Below are positions 1-12,500 of a stretch of 64,000 nt of DNA, one piece after another. Positions within the stretch are counted from its first letter, which is position 1. Each line of letters starts with the position of its first letter. Source of the stretch: Sciurus carolinensis (lineage: Eukaryota; Chordata; Mammalia; Rodentia; Sciuridae); NCBI RefSeq assembly GCF_902686445.1, contig NC_062225.1:90818581-90882580 (forward strand). Reading direction: 5' to 3'. A program made the position numbers and the translations under genes. Under the pieces are notes generated by a model. That model saw only the letters and a program-made list of their open reading frames with translations. It was not told the origin of the DNA and made no database searches.

Positions 1-540
1 ATCGCAGAGACGCCCAGGACCGCTCCTTCTTCCTCTCAGGCACACCTCCTGGCAGAAGGGCAGAGGGTTTGTGCTGTGTGTTAAGCAGACAGAGCCGCTG
101 GCTGCACTGGGAGCTCATGATGCAGAAGCCCGTGATCATGCCCAGCCGCGGCGGATCAGGCTCTAATAGCAGGGGCAGAAAAAGGCCACGGCCTCTGGCT
201 GGTCACATGCTCAGTTGCAACGACATCTTTCAGACTGTACCTCAATGGTCCATTAAGCATATTGAAATGAGACAGAATCCCTCAGCCAGACAGAACTCCC
301 CCACCCTTTCATCCTCGGATTCCTACTACTACAAAGAATTCTTAAGGATATTGTAAGAATTTTCTATATGTCCGTGGATTTGCTTTCTTCTCCTTTCTGC
401 CTCAAACCTCAAGGTAAAGTTATTTATTTAAATTAGACATGCTCTATATGCAGCGCCTTGGACACACATGAACAGCATGTCTGAAGCATGGGATTTGTGC
501 AGTCTATCCTTAAACAGTTATTTTTACATTACACTTATTT
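1..540. other. Unique sequence, nothing recognised
   Basis: No repeat family, exon or RNA gene could be recognised here. A 95-codon open frame on the + strand (69-356) has no recognisable domain and no splice-site context, so it is treated as chance. Confidence 0.4.
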
Positions 541-645
541 ATTTTTAATTGACCAAATTGCACATTATGGTGTACATGAAGTCTTGATATGTGTGTGTTG
601 TGGAAGTGTTAAATCAAGCTCATTTACATGTATGTTACCTCACCT
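541..645 (+). repeat. L1 3'-end fragment
   Basis: The order of short blocks (an A/T-rich lead-in, 'tggtgtacat', 'cttgatatgtgtgt', 'taaatcaagct', then a tttacat...cacc block) follows the 3' untranslated end of old mammalian L1 elements. A second piece of the same region lies at 2,500-2,612 and a third at about 57,966. Only about 100 bp survive and no coding part is attached. The family is recalled, not searched. Confidence 0.5.
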
Positions 646-1670
646 GTCATGTGCGTGGTTAGAACGACTAAAATCTACTCTCAGCAATTTACAATCACGC
701 GGTGCCTTGTTATTAGCTATATTCATTGTATTGTACAATGGAGCTCCTGCCTAAACTGAAATTTAGCATCCTTTGCCCGAGCTCTCCCCAATCCGCCCTC
801 CCCCAGCCCCTGACTGAGATAGTATTTGCATTGTTTGGATAGATTTTGTATGTGTGTGCATATGTGTACCTACATATGTGTGTGCACAAAGGGCAGACGA
901 TGAAATTGTCAGGTAGCTGTTCAAAACAAGAGCAGCAGATTTCTTGATGTCCTGGGGTCACAGTACAAACAGAAGAGGGGTCTCCTGGGAGCAATGCCTA
1001 CCAGTGGCAGGGGAAGTGGGGAAATTCTCCTCTTTCCCTGGAAATGGGCAGCTGCAGGACAACACTGTCCTGGCTGGCCTCTCCCTAGGCTGTCCTTAGC
1101 CACACACTGTTCTGTGCCCCATACTGCCCTGAGAAAAGCAGAGCAGGCTGCAGAAGAGGCAGCAGAGGCCCACAAGGTGCTGACCACACTGGGCCTCCAT
1201 GGCAAGCTTGTGGAGGCCAGGAGGTCAAGTCCAGAGAACGAAGGATTGAGGTCCCTTATCCCTGCTAATCCCCAGTGGGAAATAAACTAGAATCTGAGCA
1301 GAAGGTAATAAAATAAGGAAAGCCACCTAATCTTCCCCATTTATTGACACAGATAAGAATCAGGTGTCATGAACTTTCTGTTGTGGCTTCCACAGTGGAT
1401 GCTGTGAGCAGAGCTGCAGCCACTGCAGGCACAACGTTAGGCTGGGTGGCTGAAAGGACAGGCAGGACAAGCGCATGAGCCCCTTTCAGTCCAGTGATTT
1501 CTGAGATCATCGCATCCTTGGTAGAATGTGTTACATGTCATTGTAAAATAACTAATTGTGCTATAAAAATACATAACATGAATTGTGAAGGCTGCGAAGT
1601 ACATAAAGAAAAGTCTTAAATTCTAAAACTTCACTTATCAAGGAAGAAAGCTAATAACACATTGGTTTAG
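646..1670. other. Unique sequence, nothing recognised
   Basis: A degenerate TG-rich patch lies at about 848-888. From about 990 to 1,290 the sequence is more GC-rich and open on both strands, but neither translation resembles a known protein. No SINE, LTR or LINE pattern is evident. Confidence 0.35.
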
Positions 1671-2465
1671 TTAAATCTAATTTAACATCTTCTTTCTCCA
1701 CTCATTAATATCCATTTTATTATGATCTCAATTACATGGACCCACAATTTTGGGCCTTGCTCTTTTCACATAGCTTTATATCGTGAACAATTCCTAGTTT
1801 ACACATTTTTAATGAGCATCCACTTTTGGAGACTGTATTTTATTCTGTCCTTTGGTTAATGATAATTTTTCACCATTATCCTTTAACTAGGTTTTAAATT
1901 TTTTTCTGGTAACTATGATTATATCTTCTTCTCCTGAAATTTAGTATTTAAGGCTTTGGGCATACAATACTCCTATAGTTTGGATAAGAGGTGTCCCCAA
2001 AATCTCACATGGGAGACAATGCAAGAAGGCACAGAGAAAAAGTGACTGGGTTGTGAGAACCTTAATCAGTGAATTGATCATCTGAGATTCATTGAGTGGT
2101 AGCTGAAGCCAGTTGGGGTGTGGCCGGAGGGGTGGGCATTGGGGGCGTGGCTTTGGGGGTCTATATTTTTATGTGGAGAGTGGAGTCTCCCTCTTGCTTT
2201 CTGATCATCATGTGAGCTGCTTCCCTTGAGCACACTCTTCCACATGATGTACTCTCTCACCTGGAGCTCCGAGGAATGAAGCCAGCCTTCTATGGACTAA
2301 GACTTCTGAAACTGTGTGCACTCAAATAAAATTTTCCTCTACTACTATTGTTCTAATTGAGTCTGTTAGTCACAGTGGCAAAATAGCTCACTGAAACAAA
2401 TACTAAATTCTTTCTGGTACATTTTTTGCTAATTCATACTTCTACCAGTAGGATGCCATGTACTC
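1671..2465. repeat. Ancient LINE-like repeat, split by an LTR
   Basis: The two flanks of the LTR at 1,972-2,398 read as one old interspersed repeat. The left part (about 1,671-1,971) has the typical 'cattaatatccattttatta ... acatttttaatgagcatcca' order. The right part (about 2,405-2,465) continues with a 'tcatacttctaccagtag' block, which in the consensus follows as 'acactcccaccagcag'. The class (old L1 or similar) is uncertain because the copy is strongly diverged. Confidence 0.35.
1972..2398 (+). repeat. MaLR-like solo LTR, copy 1
   Basis: This is the first of three related copies of about 430-450 bp; the others are at 10,129-10,559 and 54,891-55,338. Shared blocks in the same order include a 'tatagttt' start, 'ggtgtcccc', 'gagacaatgcaag', a GC-rich 'gggggcgtggctttggggg', 'gagctgcttccc', 'actaagacttctgaaact', an AATAAA-type signal and an ending in '...aaca'. 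The layout resembles rodent MT/ORR1 LTRs of the ERVL-MaLR group. A flanking direct repeat AATACT (1,966-1,971 and 2,399-2,404) fits the short duplication expected of this group. No internal region is attached, so it is probably a solo LTR. Confidence 0.65.
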
Positions 2466-2499
2466 TTTGTACTCGTATATATTATTATTGCTCCATTTT

Positions 2500-2612
2500 T
2501 AAATTTAAATGTTGAAATTTTGTGTTCTATGGTGTACATGATGCTTTGATAAACAAATACATTGTATTATGGCTAAATCAAGCTAGTTGACATACACCTT
2601 ATTCTCTGTTAT
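2500..2612 (+). repeat. L1 3'-end fragment
   Basis: It shares 'tggtgtacatgatgctttga', an 'acattgta' block and 'taaatcaagctagttgacat' with the consensus 3' end of old L1 elements and with the fragment at 541-645. No coding sequence is attached. Confidence 0.5.
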
Positions 2613-2654
2613 TAACATTTTTGGGTAATAAGAACATTTAAAATTCCTCTGCAC

Positions 2655-2665
2655 GTGTGTGTGTG

Positions 2666-2702
<37 letters not shown>
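2655..2702. repeat. (TG)n microsatellite
   Basis: About 24 TG units run here with a single GC interruption near 2,671. It lies just downstream of the L1 3' fragment. It is likely length-polymorphic. Confidence 0.95.
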
Positions 2703-2705
<3 letters not shown>

Positions 2706-2904
2706 TATCACAAACATAAACTTTTCCTAACCTTAGTTTCACTTTTGGACAAAAATTAGAAACATACAATTTTAGACCTGTCACAACTGTAAATGTCACT
2801 GAATTTGAAACTATTATCATCAAGTGTTAATTCGTGGTTGTGGGAAAATTGCCCAACCTGTCTGCTTCTCCCTTTCCTTACCCATGTGCTGTGGGTTTTA
2901 CACA

Positions 2905-3070
2905 TTATTGCTGGGAAGATTAAATGGGTTTATATGTGCTAAGTGCCACAAGGTAAGTCCCTAAGACATTACAGTTTGATTATCATTTTCTCCACAAATT
3001 AGGAAATTGAGGACCACAGAAGCTAAATAATTTTCTTAGGAACATGCAATCTGAAAGAGGAATCTTTTCT
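2905..3070 (+). repeat. MIR SINE fragment
   Basis: The consensus order of the MIR core is visible: a 'gtgctaagtgcca' block, then 'attatcattttctccacaaattaggaaattgagg' degraded from the 'ttacagatgaggaaactgagg' core, then 'agctaaataattttctta'. The copy is old and diverged. Confidence 0.55.
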
Positions 3071-3899
3071 GCACACTATTCTGGTATTTTATCTACTCTA
3101 CAGCATAAAATGTCTAGTAGACCAAAGCATGGCCTCTCTAGGCAGCCTTGCTCAATGCTAATTCAGTTAACACACAGCTGATTCCTCTGGCAATGCTGGG
3201 CCTGTCTCTGTTCTTAGGAGCTCACATAGTCCTGTGGAGATGGTGTTCATGCTATCTGTGTTTTGTCTGTTTGGCTGGCTTGCTTCTCCCATTCAGCCTT
3301 AGCTGAAAAGTCATAACTAGCCCTGAAGTAGGAATCCAAAGGCCCAAAACAGGAACATGTGTTTCCTTGCACACAAAAAGAACCTCTGATCTGTGCTTGC
3401 TCTTCTTGGGACTTGATCTTGTTCCTATAAGACACATGGCAACCCAGGCCAGTCGACTAGAGTTCATGATTCCACACCCCTGCTCTGTTCTGAAAATACA
3501 TATTGCTTATGTGAGAGAAATGCAAAACTGGAAGAACAGAAAAAATCACACATCTTTTTAAAGCAAGCCACCTCTTGTCAACTCTCTTACAAAAGGTTTT
3601 TACCCCCTTAATGGTTATAAAATTTGAAATTTTGTGTTACCTGTGTAGGAATTTGATTAATGACTAGTTTATAAATTTTATGAAGACAACAGTCATGATT
3701 TTAACAACTGTAACTTCATAGTGATCCTTAGTATCTTTCTTTCTGTTTGAAATGGTAAGAGTTAATGAAAAAAACCTCAAAAGTATTTATTTTATCATCA
3801 AATGCATTTTATGTGTCTGGAAAGTAAAAGCCATTTTGTACTTTTGTGCATTTCTTTGAACACTAGCAGGAGAGAAAGAAGAACGTGGGTGATATTTAG
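3071..3899. other. Unique sequence, nothing recognised
   Basis: AT-rich sequence with no recognisable repeat, exon or RNA gene. Overlapping 60-70-codon frames on both strands at 3,247-3,561 contradict one another and show no family resemblance. Confidence 0.35.
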
Positions 3900-4010
3900 A
3901 AGAATCTAGCTTTGAATATTGGTTCCTCCATTCACTGACTGTGTCAAGATGAAGTTTTTATAGTTTTCACAGTTTCATCCTTAAAAGTTCATTAACAATG
4001 ATGGCAAAAG
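3900..4010 (-). repeat. MIR SINE fragment, antisense
   Basis: The complement of the MIR 3' half is visible as 'gctttgaatattggttcctc', 'cattcactgactgtgtcaag' and 'cagtttcatccttaaaa'. These match in order the antisense blocks for a tgaat...ctgtgtgacc...cagtttcctcatctgtaaaa pattern. Confidence 0.5.
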
Positions 4011-5611
4011 TGATGAAGAGAAGCCCCCCACCCCCCGCAAAATCATTGTGTTCATTTAATGACTGTGCACCAACAGGCAACCCACAGTAGTCAGTAAGTG
4101 GTCCATCCATCACAGGACCTGGTTTCTTCCTGTGGACTCAGGTGTTGCCAAAGTACTGCCAACCTGAGGCATCAGCACAGGCCAGGCAGAGGTGAAGCTA
4201 CATTCAACAAACACCAGGTGATTTTCCTGTTGGTCTTACAATTGCATGACATTTCCCATTATCTCTTGCAGCATGCAGGGGCCACAGACCACATTCTGAC
4301 CAAAGGATGAAGTTAGAATTGCAATGCATACATTTCAGTTTGCCCAGAACAGTCATTATTTATGCCTGTCTTCCTGGCATTACTATTAACAGTATGCTTT
4401 TTAGCTCTCAAAGTGTCTCAGTTTGGATGATACATTATATGATCATTCTAGATATACAACCATTTCCAGACTGAGCTCTAAAACTTCCCATATTTTCTTA
4501 CCACTCTCTCTCTCTCCCTATCTGTAGGACAAATGTGCTTGATCCTGTGGGTGCCACTGACACATGAGGAGAGAGTAACGGTAATCCTGGGTTCATGGAT
4601 GACGACGTGGAGCAGCCTCCTTTCCCAACCACATTGAACTAAAACATGAGATGTAAACGAAACTATTTTTGTTGAGTTTCTGAAATTCGAGGATTACTTT
4701 TCATGGCAGCTATTGCATGTCAATTCATTACACATTTCTAAGTGTAAGGAAGCAGAAGATACACGAGGATTTACAGTCAAGTGAAATAATGGAAATCTAA
4801 TAAAATTGACATATACCCACAAAAGTTTAAGGAAGAAATATACAAATAATGCATTCATATGTTTATTTTAATTTGGTCTATTTTTACATCAATCAGAGTG
4901 CCTTTCTAAATTTTATTGAGAATAAATATTCCAGCTATTCATATTCAGGCAATAACTGTGTGTACCTTAGGAATTCCATTTGATCTTAAATTCCACAATT
5001 TCATCCATTACTTTTCTGTGAGCTTGATAATGATTTTAAACTATGGTTTGGCTTCATATACCTTTCCAAAAAATGGAATTTCACTTATTTCAATTTCACA
5101 CAAAGGAAAGCTGCAATATTGCTGACTCTCTTTACTATCCAACAGCAAGCATTGTGTAGTACTAAAATGCCTTTTAAAGTTTTATAAAGCGAAACAAGTA
5201 AAAGTTCTACAGAAAACTTTATGCAAAAAGATAATGCCTTCAATTAGATAGACCTGCAACTTCATAGGAACACTTAAAAGCTGTGTGTTGAAGATTTCAG
5301 TGCCCACGTGTGTCATTATGACTTTGAAATGCTGGAAATTAGGGACTGCATTGCCTCTTGAATACATTAATTGTCCAGCCTAATTTCCTAGCTCTCTGTC
5401 CAGAGAAGTGGTTTGCAAAGGGCTCATGGCCACGCTATACTGGAGCCAGGGCAAGCGCCTCTGTCTCACAGCACAGACCTCCATCATCTCAGTGACTGTC
5501 CAGGTCACCCTCCTGCTTGATATCACACAGCACTGCATTTTAAGAAGACATATTTAGGTACTGTTCATTTTATCTTTTCCCAGTGCTACAGGATAAATGT
5601 GTGCTTGCAAA
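4011..5611. other. Unique sequence, nothing recognised
   Basis: This stretch contains a C-rich patch (4,025-4,037) and a short CT run (4,504-4,519). Otherwise it is AT-rich sequence in which I recognise no gene, RNA or repeat family. Confidence 0.35.
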
Positions 5612-5945
5612 CTTTACCTGTCAACTCAACTGGGCTATTGGAGGCCTCAGTAATGGAGAGCATTGTCTCTGGGAGGATCTCTGAAGCTTTCCCAGAGAAC
5701 AGGAGCAGAGAAGGTGTGCGCTCAGAACAACTGGCCCATGCGAGTGGCCTCAGAAAAGCAAAGGTGACTTCCCTCCTACGTCTGACGTCCACTCCTGCCC
5801 AGGAACCTCACGGCTCTGGTCCTCAGGCCTTCAGACCTAGACCAAATTACACACTGGCTTTCCTGGTTTTCTAGCACTCGAAAGGCAAACTGTGGCACTT
5901 CTGAACCTCTGACTGTGTGCGTCAATTCCTGTAACGAAATTCCTA
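5612..5945 (-). repeat. Old pan-mammalian repeat, family A, antisense
   Basis: It starts with 'acctgtcaactcaactgggc' and later has 'aggccttcagacctagacc' and 'ggctttcctggttttctagc'. These are the antisense counterparts of blocks in the + strand copy at 28,705-29,262 ('cccagtcaagttggcacac', 'tgaaggcac'). I recognise the pattern from many mammalian genomes but cannot assign a family name reliably. Any open frame through it is incidental. Confidence 0.5.
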
Positions 5946-8900
5946 TCAGCGTGACCTCTCCATGCGTATGCTGTCGGCTCTGTTTTTCTGCAGAATCCTG
6001 ACTAACGCTGCATTGTTACCCAATGTCTCCTGATAGAGGCACCAAGATAGCTGGCTGTGTGACGTGCCTGTGACAACCGCAGGTACTTCCGATGGCAGTG
6101 TGGGCATGTGTTGCCCAGCTCCCTGCACTGGTTCCCATGGGATTCCTGCACCTCACCACCACTGTGCCCTCAGGCCATCCTGGGTGCCTGCTGGCCCTAA
6201 CCTCACCCACTGATGCAAACTTGCTAATCTGGACTTCAGCCAAGGAGAATGATAATCTTCAGGGTCATGATTTTAAGTAAGAGAGGGGCTTCAAAGGCAA
6301 ACTTTTCAGTTGCACTTCTCAATCACCCTAATCTAAGAAATCACAACATTGCCAAAATCTCCTGCATGATGTGGGCTCTGGAACTTTCGGTATGCAAACT
6401 GGAAACAGACTTTTCTTTGAATCAATTAATGATGAGGAGTCGTCCAGGGACATCAACGGAGCCTCTGTATGGATTAGGAGTGTGAATACACCTCCCTCCT
6501 ACCTCCCAAGGCTGCCGGGAAGCGTGGACCCACTGGAACTTCTCAGGCCTCACCGCTTGCCCTCCCCTCATTAAAATTAATGGCCGCGTGGGTCTGATGG
6601 TGGATGGCTCGCATCTTTGTGAGGTTTATGAACAATTTTTCCTGTTATGTCTCTGAAGGTGAATCCACAACTAAATAATTCATAGCGATATTATAGAAGC
6701 AGTTGTATTTTTATTTCCTTTATTATAGAGGAAGAAGGGATTTAAAAAAAAAAAACAATAAGAGCTCAAGGAAGAGGCCATCAATTTTTGTGGAGAAAAG
6801 TTATACGATTCATTGGAAACACTGAAATAATGAAAAAGTAGTTTATTGACTGCTAGATTGATAAATGTGTTCATGTCAAATGAGTAAGTAATTCCATCAT
6901 AGTCATGGAGAAATTTTAAAATTTCCAAAAGTCAAGATACAAAACAGCATATGTAAAAAGTTAACACTGGAAACAAGAGGAAAGGAGAAAGATTTTATTT
7001 TGGGGGTAACAGGAACTGGGCAAAACCAGAAGAAGTAAGGAAAATTGAACTGCATTAGCTGTTTAATAGACACAGACTCCGTCCACCACCCATGACTTAG
7101 GAGTCAGTGCTGGGTCGAGTGTCTATGCCGCCAAGTGTTTTGAAAGACATTCACTGCCCACACGCCTACTTAACTCCTAGAACGATGCTAGAAATCGGGA
7201 CTGTTGCTGTCGGCGTCTTGTCTTGTGTGTGTGCCACCTGGGGCCCTTACGGGTTACGTACCTTTTCCCTGTCAGGACGCTTCAGCACACTGAGGCCAGA
7301 TCACTGGAGCTTCCGATCATACCACCCGGCATGGTGTCCGATTCTGCTGCTCATCTGAGATGCAGATGGGCTGGAAGTGGAGCCCTTGTCCAAAGTCACT
7401 TGTACAGTGGCAGACAAGGTAACGATGCATTGGCTGCCAAACGTACTTTCTACATTCAGCACCCCGACTCCTTTCACAGAGGGCAAAGCCGACTATGAGA
7501 AGCAGGAGGTCTGACGCTCCAGCTGCCTAACGGGTTCAGGCACCGTGGCCCCAGACTCCCGGAGAGGACGCCATCCAGACTCACATTCCCCACAGCTTCT
7601 CTGGAGCATTGGGCCTGGCTCCACCCTGCCCAGCCTCCTGTGGCTCCCCTACTATCTGCAGGGACACATTTCCATCATCAGGCCCTCAGCCCCTGTTCTG
7701 GGCTTTGCTTTTGCCTGTTGCCCTCGCTGCCTCTTTCTAAGAGCGCGCTGCTCTCCTGAGCACAAACCGGGACGGCAGCCTGTGGTCCGCCCCCTCCTCC
7801 TCCCCACCCTCCACCCCTCCTTGCCTTGGCACTGTCCAGTACCTTCCAGGGGAGCCTGGCCCTCAGGTCTGTGCCACCTGTGCCCACACCTTCCCACTGA
7901 CGGCACCAGGTCCGGGTTCTGTGTACTGACACAAGCTACGCATTGGAATCACTACCTGAGATGCCAACCTCCAGGCCTCACGGGGTCTCAGGGTCACGCC
8001 AGCTGGGAAGGAAGTCAGGGTTTCCAGAACGCAGGCGTACTCCAGGGGGATCAAGTCAAAAAGAAGCTTGGCCCAGAAGTGAGGATCCCATGAATTAGCA
8101 CATGAAAATTCTGTGAATGTGAGAGCGAAGGTGAATGACGCAGGAATGTGAATTATTCAGATTAATTCAGTCTCAGATTTCCGACCTCAAAATGCATTTG
8201 TAAATTCTATCCTTCATTGTGTTGAGAATTTTCAGAATTTTAGAACTAATTTTCATAATCAGGTTTTTTTGATGTAAATTGAGAGTTGAAATGAGAAATA
8301 ATTAGTCGTATCATAGGGTCTTTGTGTTGTCCATACCACACTAGACCCAATCTTGGGCTGGAGATTGAAAGTGAAGTGGCTGGAGACTTTGGGATTTCAA
8401 CTTAGTTCTGTGCTCCAGATTTCTAGTTGGGCGGCCTCTGATTGCAGGTCTCCGTGGGGTTCTAGAGCTGAGACGATGGCGAACATGAGACCATCTTACC
8501 TGCTTCTGTGTGGCACAGGAATCGGGTTTTACTGAAAAGAGAGAAGAGGCGTGGGGTGGGAGGAGGGAAGGAGTTTCTTTCCGCCAGCGTCCGTCCTGGG
8601 TCCCAGAGTCCGCGCAGGACACCACGTTGCTTTCCACCCTAGTGTTTCCTAGGCTTCTCTCCGGCCCTTCCCAGACTACCGTGTTTCCATGCATTGTGTT
8701 TCCATGCTCTGTAGAAAGCCCCTCACTTGGGATGCCTCATGCTTTTCTCATAATTAGACTTAGACTACGATCATAGATGTTTTTGTGCAGAAAGTCATAG
8801 AGGTCATGTGCGGTTTCCATGGCACCAGGGCAGACTGTATACTGCCAACTGAACTTTGCATGGATGTCACCAACCTGACCACCTGATTTAGGTGGTGTGT

Positions 8901-9479
8901 GTTGGGCTTGTCCCCATAGAGTGACCCCGCCCTTTCCTTTAGAAGGAAGCAAGTCACACATGATTTCAACTGACATCTCCAACCCTAATCCGTCCCTGCA
9001 GAGACCATCGAAATAGGATCCCCTTGCTTTTATCTGAAAACTCTGCCCCTTCCCTCCAGGGTGTGAAAACTTTCACCAGCCATCTCTTCATCCCATTGTT
9101 CCATCCCGGTGATGAGCTACGAAGCATCACTTTTGTAGGATGGTTGTAACCCAGTCACCTGCCTTCTGCGGGCAGGAACTTGGTCAACCGGGTGCAGGTT
9201 CAGGTGGGATTCCTACTGTTCCTTGCTTTACAGACACAACTCATTTATACAGTTCAGGACATCAGTACCTCCCCTACTACCCCCACTCTAGTGAAGAAGG
9301 CATTTCACAAATTTTGTATTATATGCAGATTTTTTTCGTAACGCTCAATATTATATTCTGGGATCCTTCTTTGTTTAATTTGAATACATCAAGTCTCATC
9401 ATGTGACTGTGTGGAGCTCAGTGGGGTTGGCAAGTTAGAGTGCTGTGAACCCCTTTATGGCTGAGTCCGTGCTGGTAAC
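5946..9479. other. Unique sequence, nothing recognised
   Basis: This is 3.5 kb without a recognised repeat or gene. The segment at 7,500-8,050 is GC-rich and carries a 182-codon open frame (7,545-8,093, +), with antisense frames open over the same bases. The translation is proline/serine/histidine-rich and resembles no family I know. I treat it as a chance open frame rather than a gene. Confidence 0.35.
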
Positions 9480-12228
9480 CTTGCCATACTTGCCACTTGT
9501 TAGTTCCAGGGTTTGTTTTTGTTGTTTTTTCGGTTCTTTTCTCATAATCTATCGTGTCATCTGCATACACACTTATTTCTTACTTCCCAGTCTGCCTAGG
9601 TTTTATTTTCTTGTCTTAGTGCACTGGAGATGCCTTGCCATACAAGGACTCCTGGAAGGCAGGGTCTTTTCTTTTTCAGAAGTTAAAGGGGAAAGCCTCC
9701 TGATTCTCACATTGAGTATGACGTAGCTGCAAAATTTTCCAATGTATTCTTAATCTAATGTTTAGTTTTCCCTCTATCCTAGTTTGCTTAACATTTTTAC
9801 CATTAATAGGATTCGGATTTTGTCAAATGCTGCCACTGCATTAATTAATATGATCATACGTTAATATGATAAACTATCCTGTTGATGTGGGTAACAGATT
9901 TGAAATTTGGACCAGTCTACATACTGAGAATAAATCTCCCTTGGTTATTTGCATATTGGATTTGATTTGTTAGTATTTTCTTGAGAGTTTTTACCTTTAT
10001 TTTCATAAGAGGCATCGCTGTATGGCTTTCACTTCTCCTTTCTTTATCTGGTATTGGTATTAAGAAAAGGTTGACCTCATAGAATGAGTCAGAAAGCCTT
10101 TCATCTATTTCTGCTTTCTGAAACGTATTGTTAGAGTTTAAATATGAGGTGTCTCCCAAAAACTCACGTGTGAGACAATTCACGGGTTGGTTAGAGGTGA
10201 AATGCTTGGATTATGAGACTTGTAACCTAATCAATGTATTAATCCATCCATACGCATTAACCGGGGGTAACCATAGGCAGGAAGTGTGTGTTGAAAGGGG
10301 GTAGGGCACTGCGGGTGTGCCTTTGGAGTTTACATTTTGTCCCCCATAAGCAGAACTCTGTTTCCTATGGCCGTTTTCTCAGTGGCTTTCCTCCACCTTG
10401 CCCTTTGCCCTTGCTCTTCTGCCTCACCTGGGGTCCCAAGCTATGGAGTCAGCCATCCGTGGACTGAGACCTCTGAAACTGTGAGCCAGAATAAACGTTT
10501 CCTGATCTTATTGTTCTTGTCAGGTCCCTTGGTCACTGTGATGAAAAAGCTGACCAACATACGTGTGGTGGACAGTTTATATAAATTCTCCTTTAGACGC
10601 TTGGTAGAATTCACCAATCGCCTGCACCTACTCCTTGTGTTGCTTGTTTTGTTTTGGTTTTTGAAGTTTATTATTTACTGATTTAATTATCTTAATAAAT
10701 ACAGGCCTAATCAGACTATTTCTCTTTCTATGAATCTTGAGAGTGTTGTGTCTTTCAACAAATTGGTCAGTTTCTTCTAAGTTATAAAATTTACTGGCCC
10801 GTAATGTAAACAGTATTCCTTTATTATAATTTAACATATGCAGGACCAGTAGAGATGCCCCCTCTTTTATTTCTGATGTTGGTAATTTGTGTATTTTGTT
10901 TCCTTGACTTGACTAGTTAGGTTATATGGTAACCAATTCAGAGTCAGCTTCCGGGTTTGATGATTTTCTTGATTGCTTTCCCATTTTCCTTATCATTTTC
11001 CATTTCAACAATTTCAATGGTGATTTTAGCTTTTATTTTATTATTTCTATTCTACTATTTGCTTTAAGTTTAAATTGCCTTCTTCCCCTGTTTCCTATGA
11101 TAGAAGGGTACATTACTAATTTTATAATTTTTTCTTTTCTAAAACATGCTTTTAATGAAATAAATGTCACATGAAACACCTATTGCCTCCTATAAATTCT
11201 TTTCTTTTTCTTTGAATTTTCTTTTTCTTTGTAAGTTGAATTTTCTTTTTCTTTGATTTCGAAACATTTTTTCTTATGTTTTTAGCAGGTATACTGTTTG
11301 ATCTCTAAATATGTTGGAATTTCCCAGGTATCTGTCTGTTATTGATTATCAGTTTAATTTTTTTATTGTTGTTCTGAGAACATTCTTTTTATTATGTCTA
11401 ATTCTTTAAATTTATTAAGATGTACTTGAGAACCCAGAATTTGGTGTACGTTGGTGACTTTACCACACAATCTTGACAAAATGTGCATCCTGTCATTCTT
11501 AGATCAAGTATTTCATAAATATAGATTAAATCAGGTTGATAGTGCTCTTCGGGTTAAATATATGGTTACCTGACATGTTAATTACTAAAAGGCATGCTGC
11601 AAGTACTGACTAAACTTTGGATTTTTCTGCTGCTCCTCTTGTCCTATTGGTTTTCGCCCGATGTGGTCTCACCCTCTGATGTCCTTACTGGCTTCTTGAA
11701 GAAATGACCTCTGGACAGTGCATAAGGCTCGTATTTGTGCTTCATCATTTTCCTTGTTCTGAATGCTGATTTACAAGAAGTACATAGAGGCATTTCGACT
11801 TTCTTTTAATTAACTTTATCAGGGTGTATTCTTTCTCATGACTGTACTTGGAACCTGAGTTTTATTTTTAAAGTGGGTTTCTTGTAGGCAATCATAGCTG
11901 GGTCTTGTTTTCGCTCTGAGAATTCTGTCTTTGAAATTGTGAGTTCAGACCATTCACATTTGAAGTGATTTGTGATAGAGTAAGAATTCTATCTACCATA
12001 TTTGTAACTTTTCTACACCTTGCACTTCTTTATCTTTTCTCTTTTTTTCTGACTACTGTGGTTTTAAGGGAGCATTTTATGCGATTCTATTTTATTTCAT
12101 TTTTTAGCATATCAATTATTCTTTTCAAAACTCCTTTTGGTGATTGCCCTACAGTCTGCTTCTATTTATTCCACTAATCAATGTTCACCCTTAAATATAC
12201 CACAACTCTTCATGTTTTGTACTTTATA
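9480..12228 (-). repeat. Ancient LINE-1, antisense (ORF2 and 5' part), interrupted
   Basis: Read on the minus strand this is a decayed L1. Diagnostic blocks in + orientation include 'tggtagaattcaccaatcgc' (RT region, about 10,605), the 'ttattgattatcag...ttgttctgaga' segment near 11,340, and 'tgggtttcttgtaggcaatc ... gggtcttgtttt' near 11,875-11,910, which marks the region towards the L1 5' end. Reading frames are destroyed throughout. A MaLR-like LTR is inserted at 10,129-10,559. The right edge meets a Tigger-like fragment at about 12,229. A separate L1 copy follows at 12,501. Confidence 0.7.
10129..10559 (+). repeat. MaLR-like solo LTR, copy 2, inside L1
   Basis: It starts 'tgttagagttta' and shares with copies 1 and 3 the blocks 'gaggtgtc', 'gagacaatt', a 'gtgtgcctttggagtttaca' TATA-like area, 'ggactgagacctctgaaact', an 'aataaacg' polyadenylation-type signal and 'gaaaaagctgaccaacat'. 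L1 sequence continues on both sides, so it inserted into the L1. ACGT occurs at both edges (10,123-10,126 and 10,561-10,564) and could be what is left of a short target duplication. Confidence 0.65.
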
Positions 12229-12500
12229 AATACAGAGGCTCCTTGTGTTTTATCCCAACAAATCATACTAAGTCAAAGTATCGTAGGTCAAAAAATCATT
12301 TCCTACACTTCCCCTGAATGCATGGCTGCAACACCCATGAGCCCTGAGAGTCACTTTTTCCCTCACAGTGGCATGATCGCCAGTAGCTGCAGTTACATGC
12401 TACTGCCCAGAGCGCCAAGAAAGTATCCCCCTGTGCGCTGGTGGCCCACAAGATCAGCGTTCAGGATCCCAGGTACAGTTTCAACCTAGTGCTTGTCACT
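12229..12500. mobile_element. Tigger-like DNA transposon fragment (non-autonomous)
   Basis: Two blocks fit the recalled consensus of a short Tc1/mariner-type Tigger derivative. They are 'ctaagtcaaagtatcgtagg' followed by 'tcaaaaaatcatttcctaca' near 12,268-12,308, and 'caggtacagtttcaac' near 12,470. The left edge follows a TA dinucleotide, as expected for this superfamily. The middle is too diverged to align by eye, and no transposase frame exists. Confidence 0.4.

Noticed and set aside
7545..8093. 182-codon open frame on the + strand as a gene
   Set aside because: GC-rich sequence keeps several frames open on both strands. There is no recognisable domain and no splice or promoter context.
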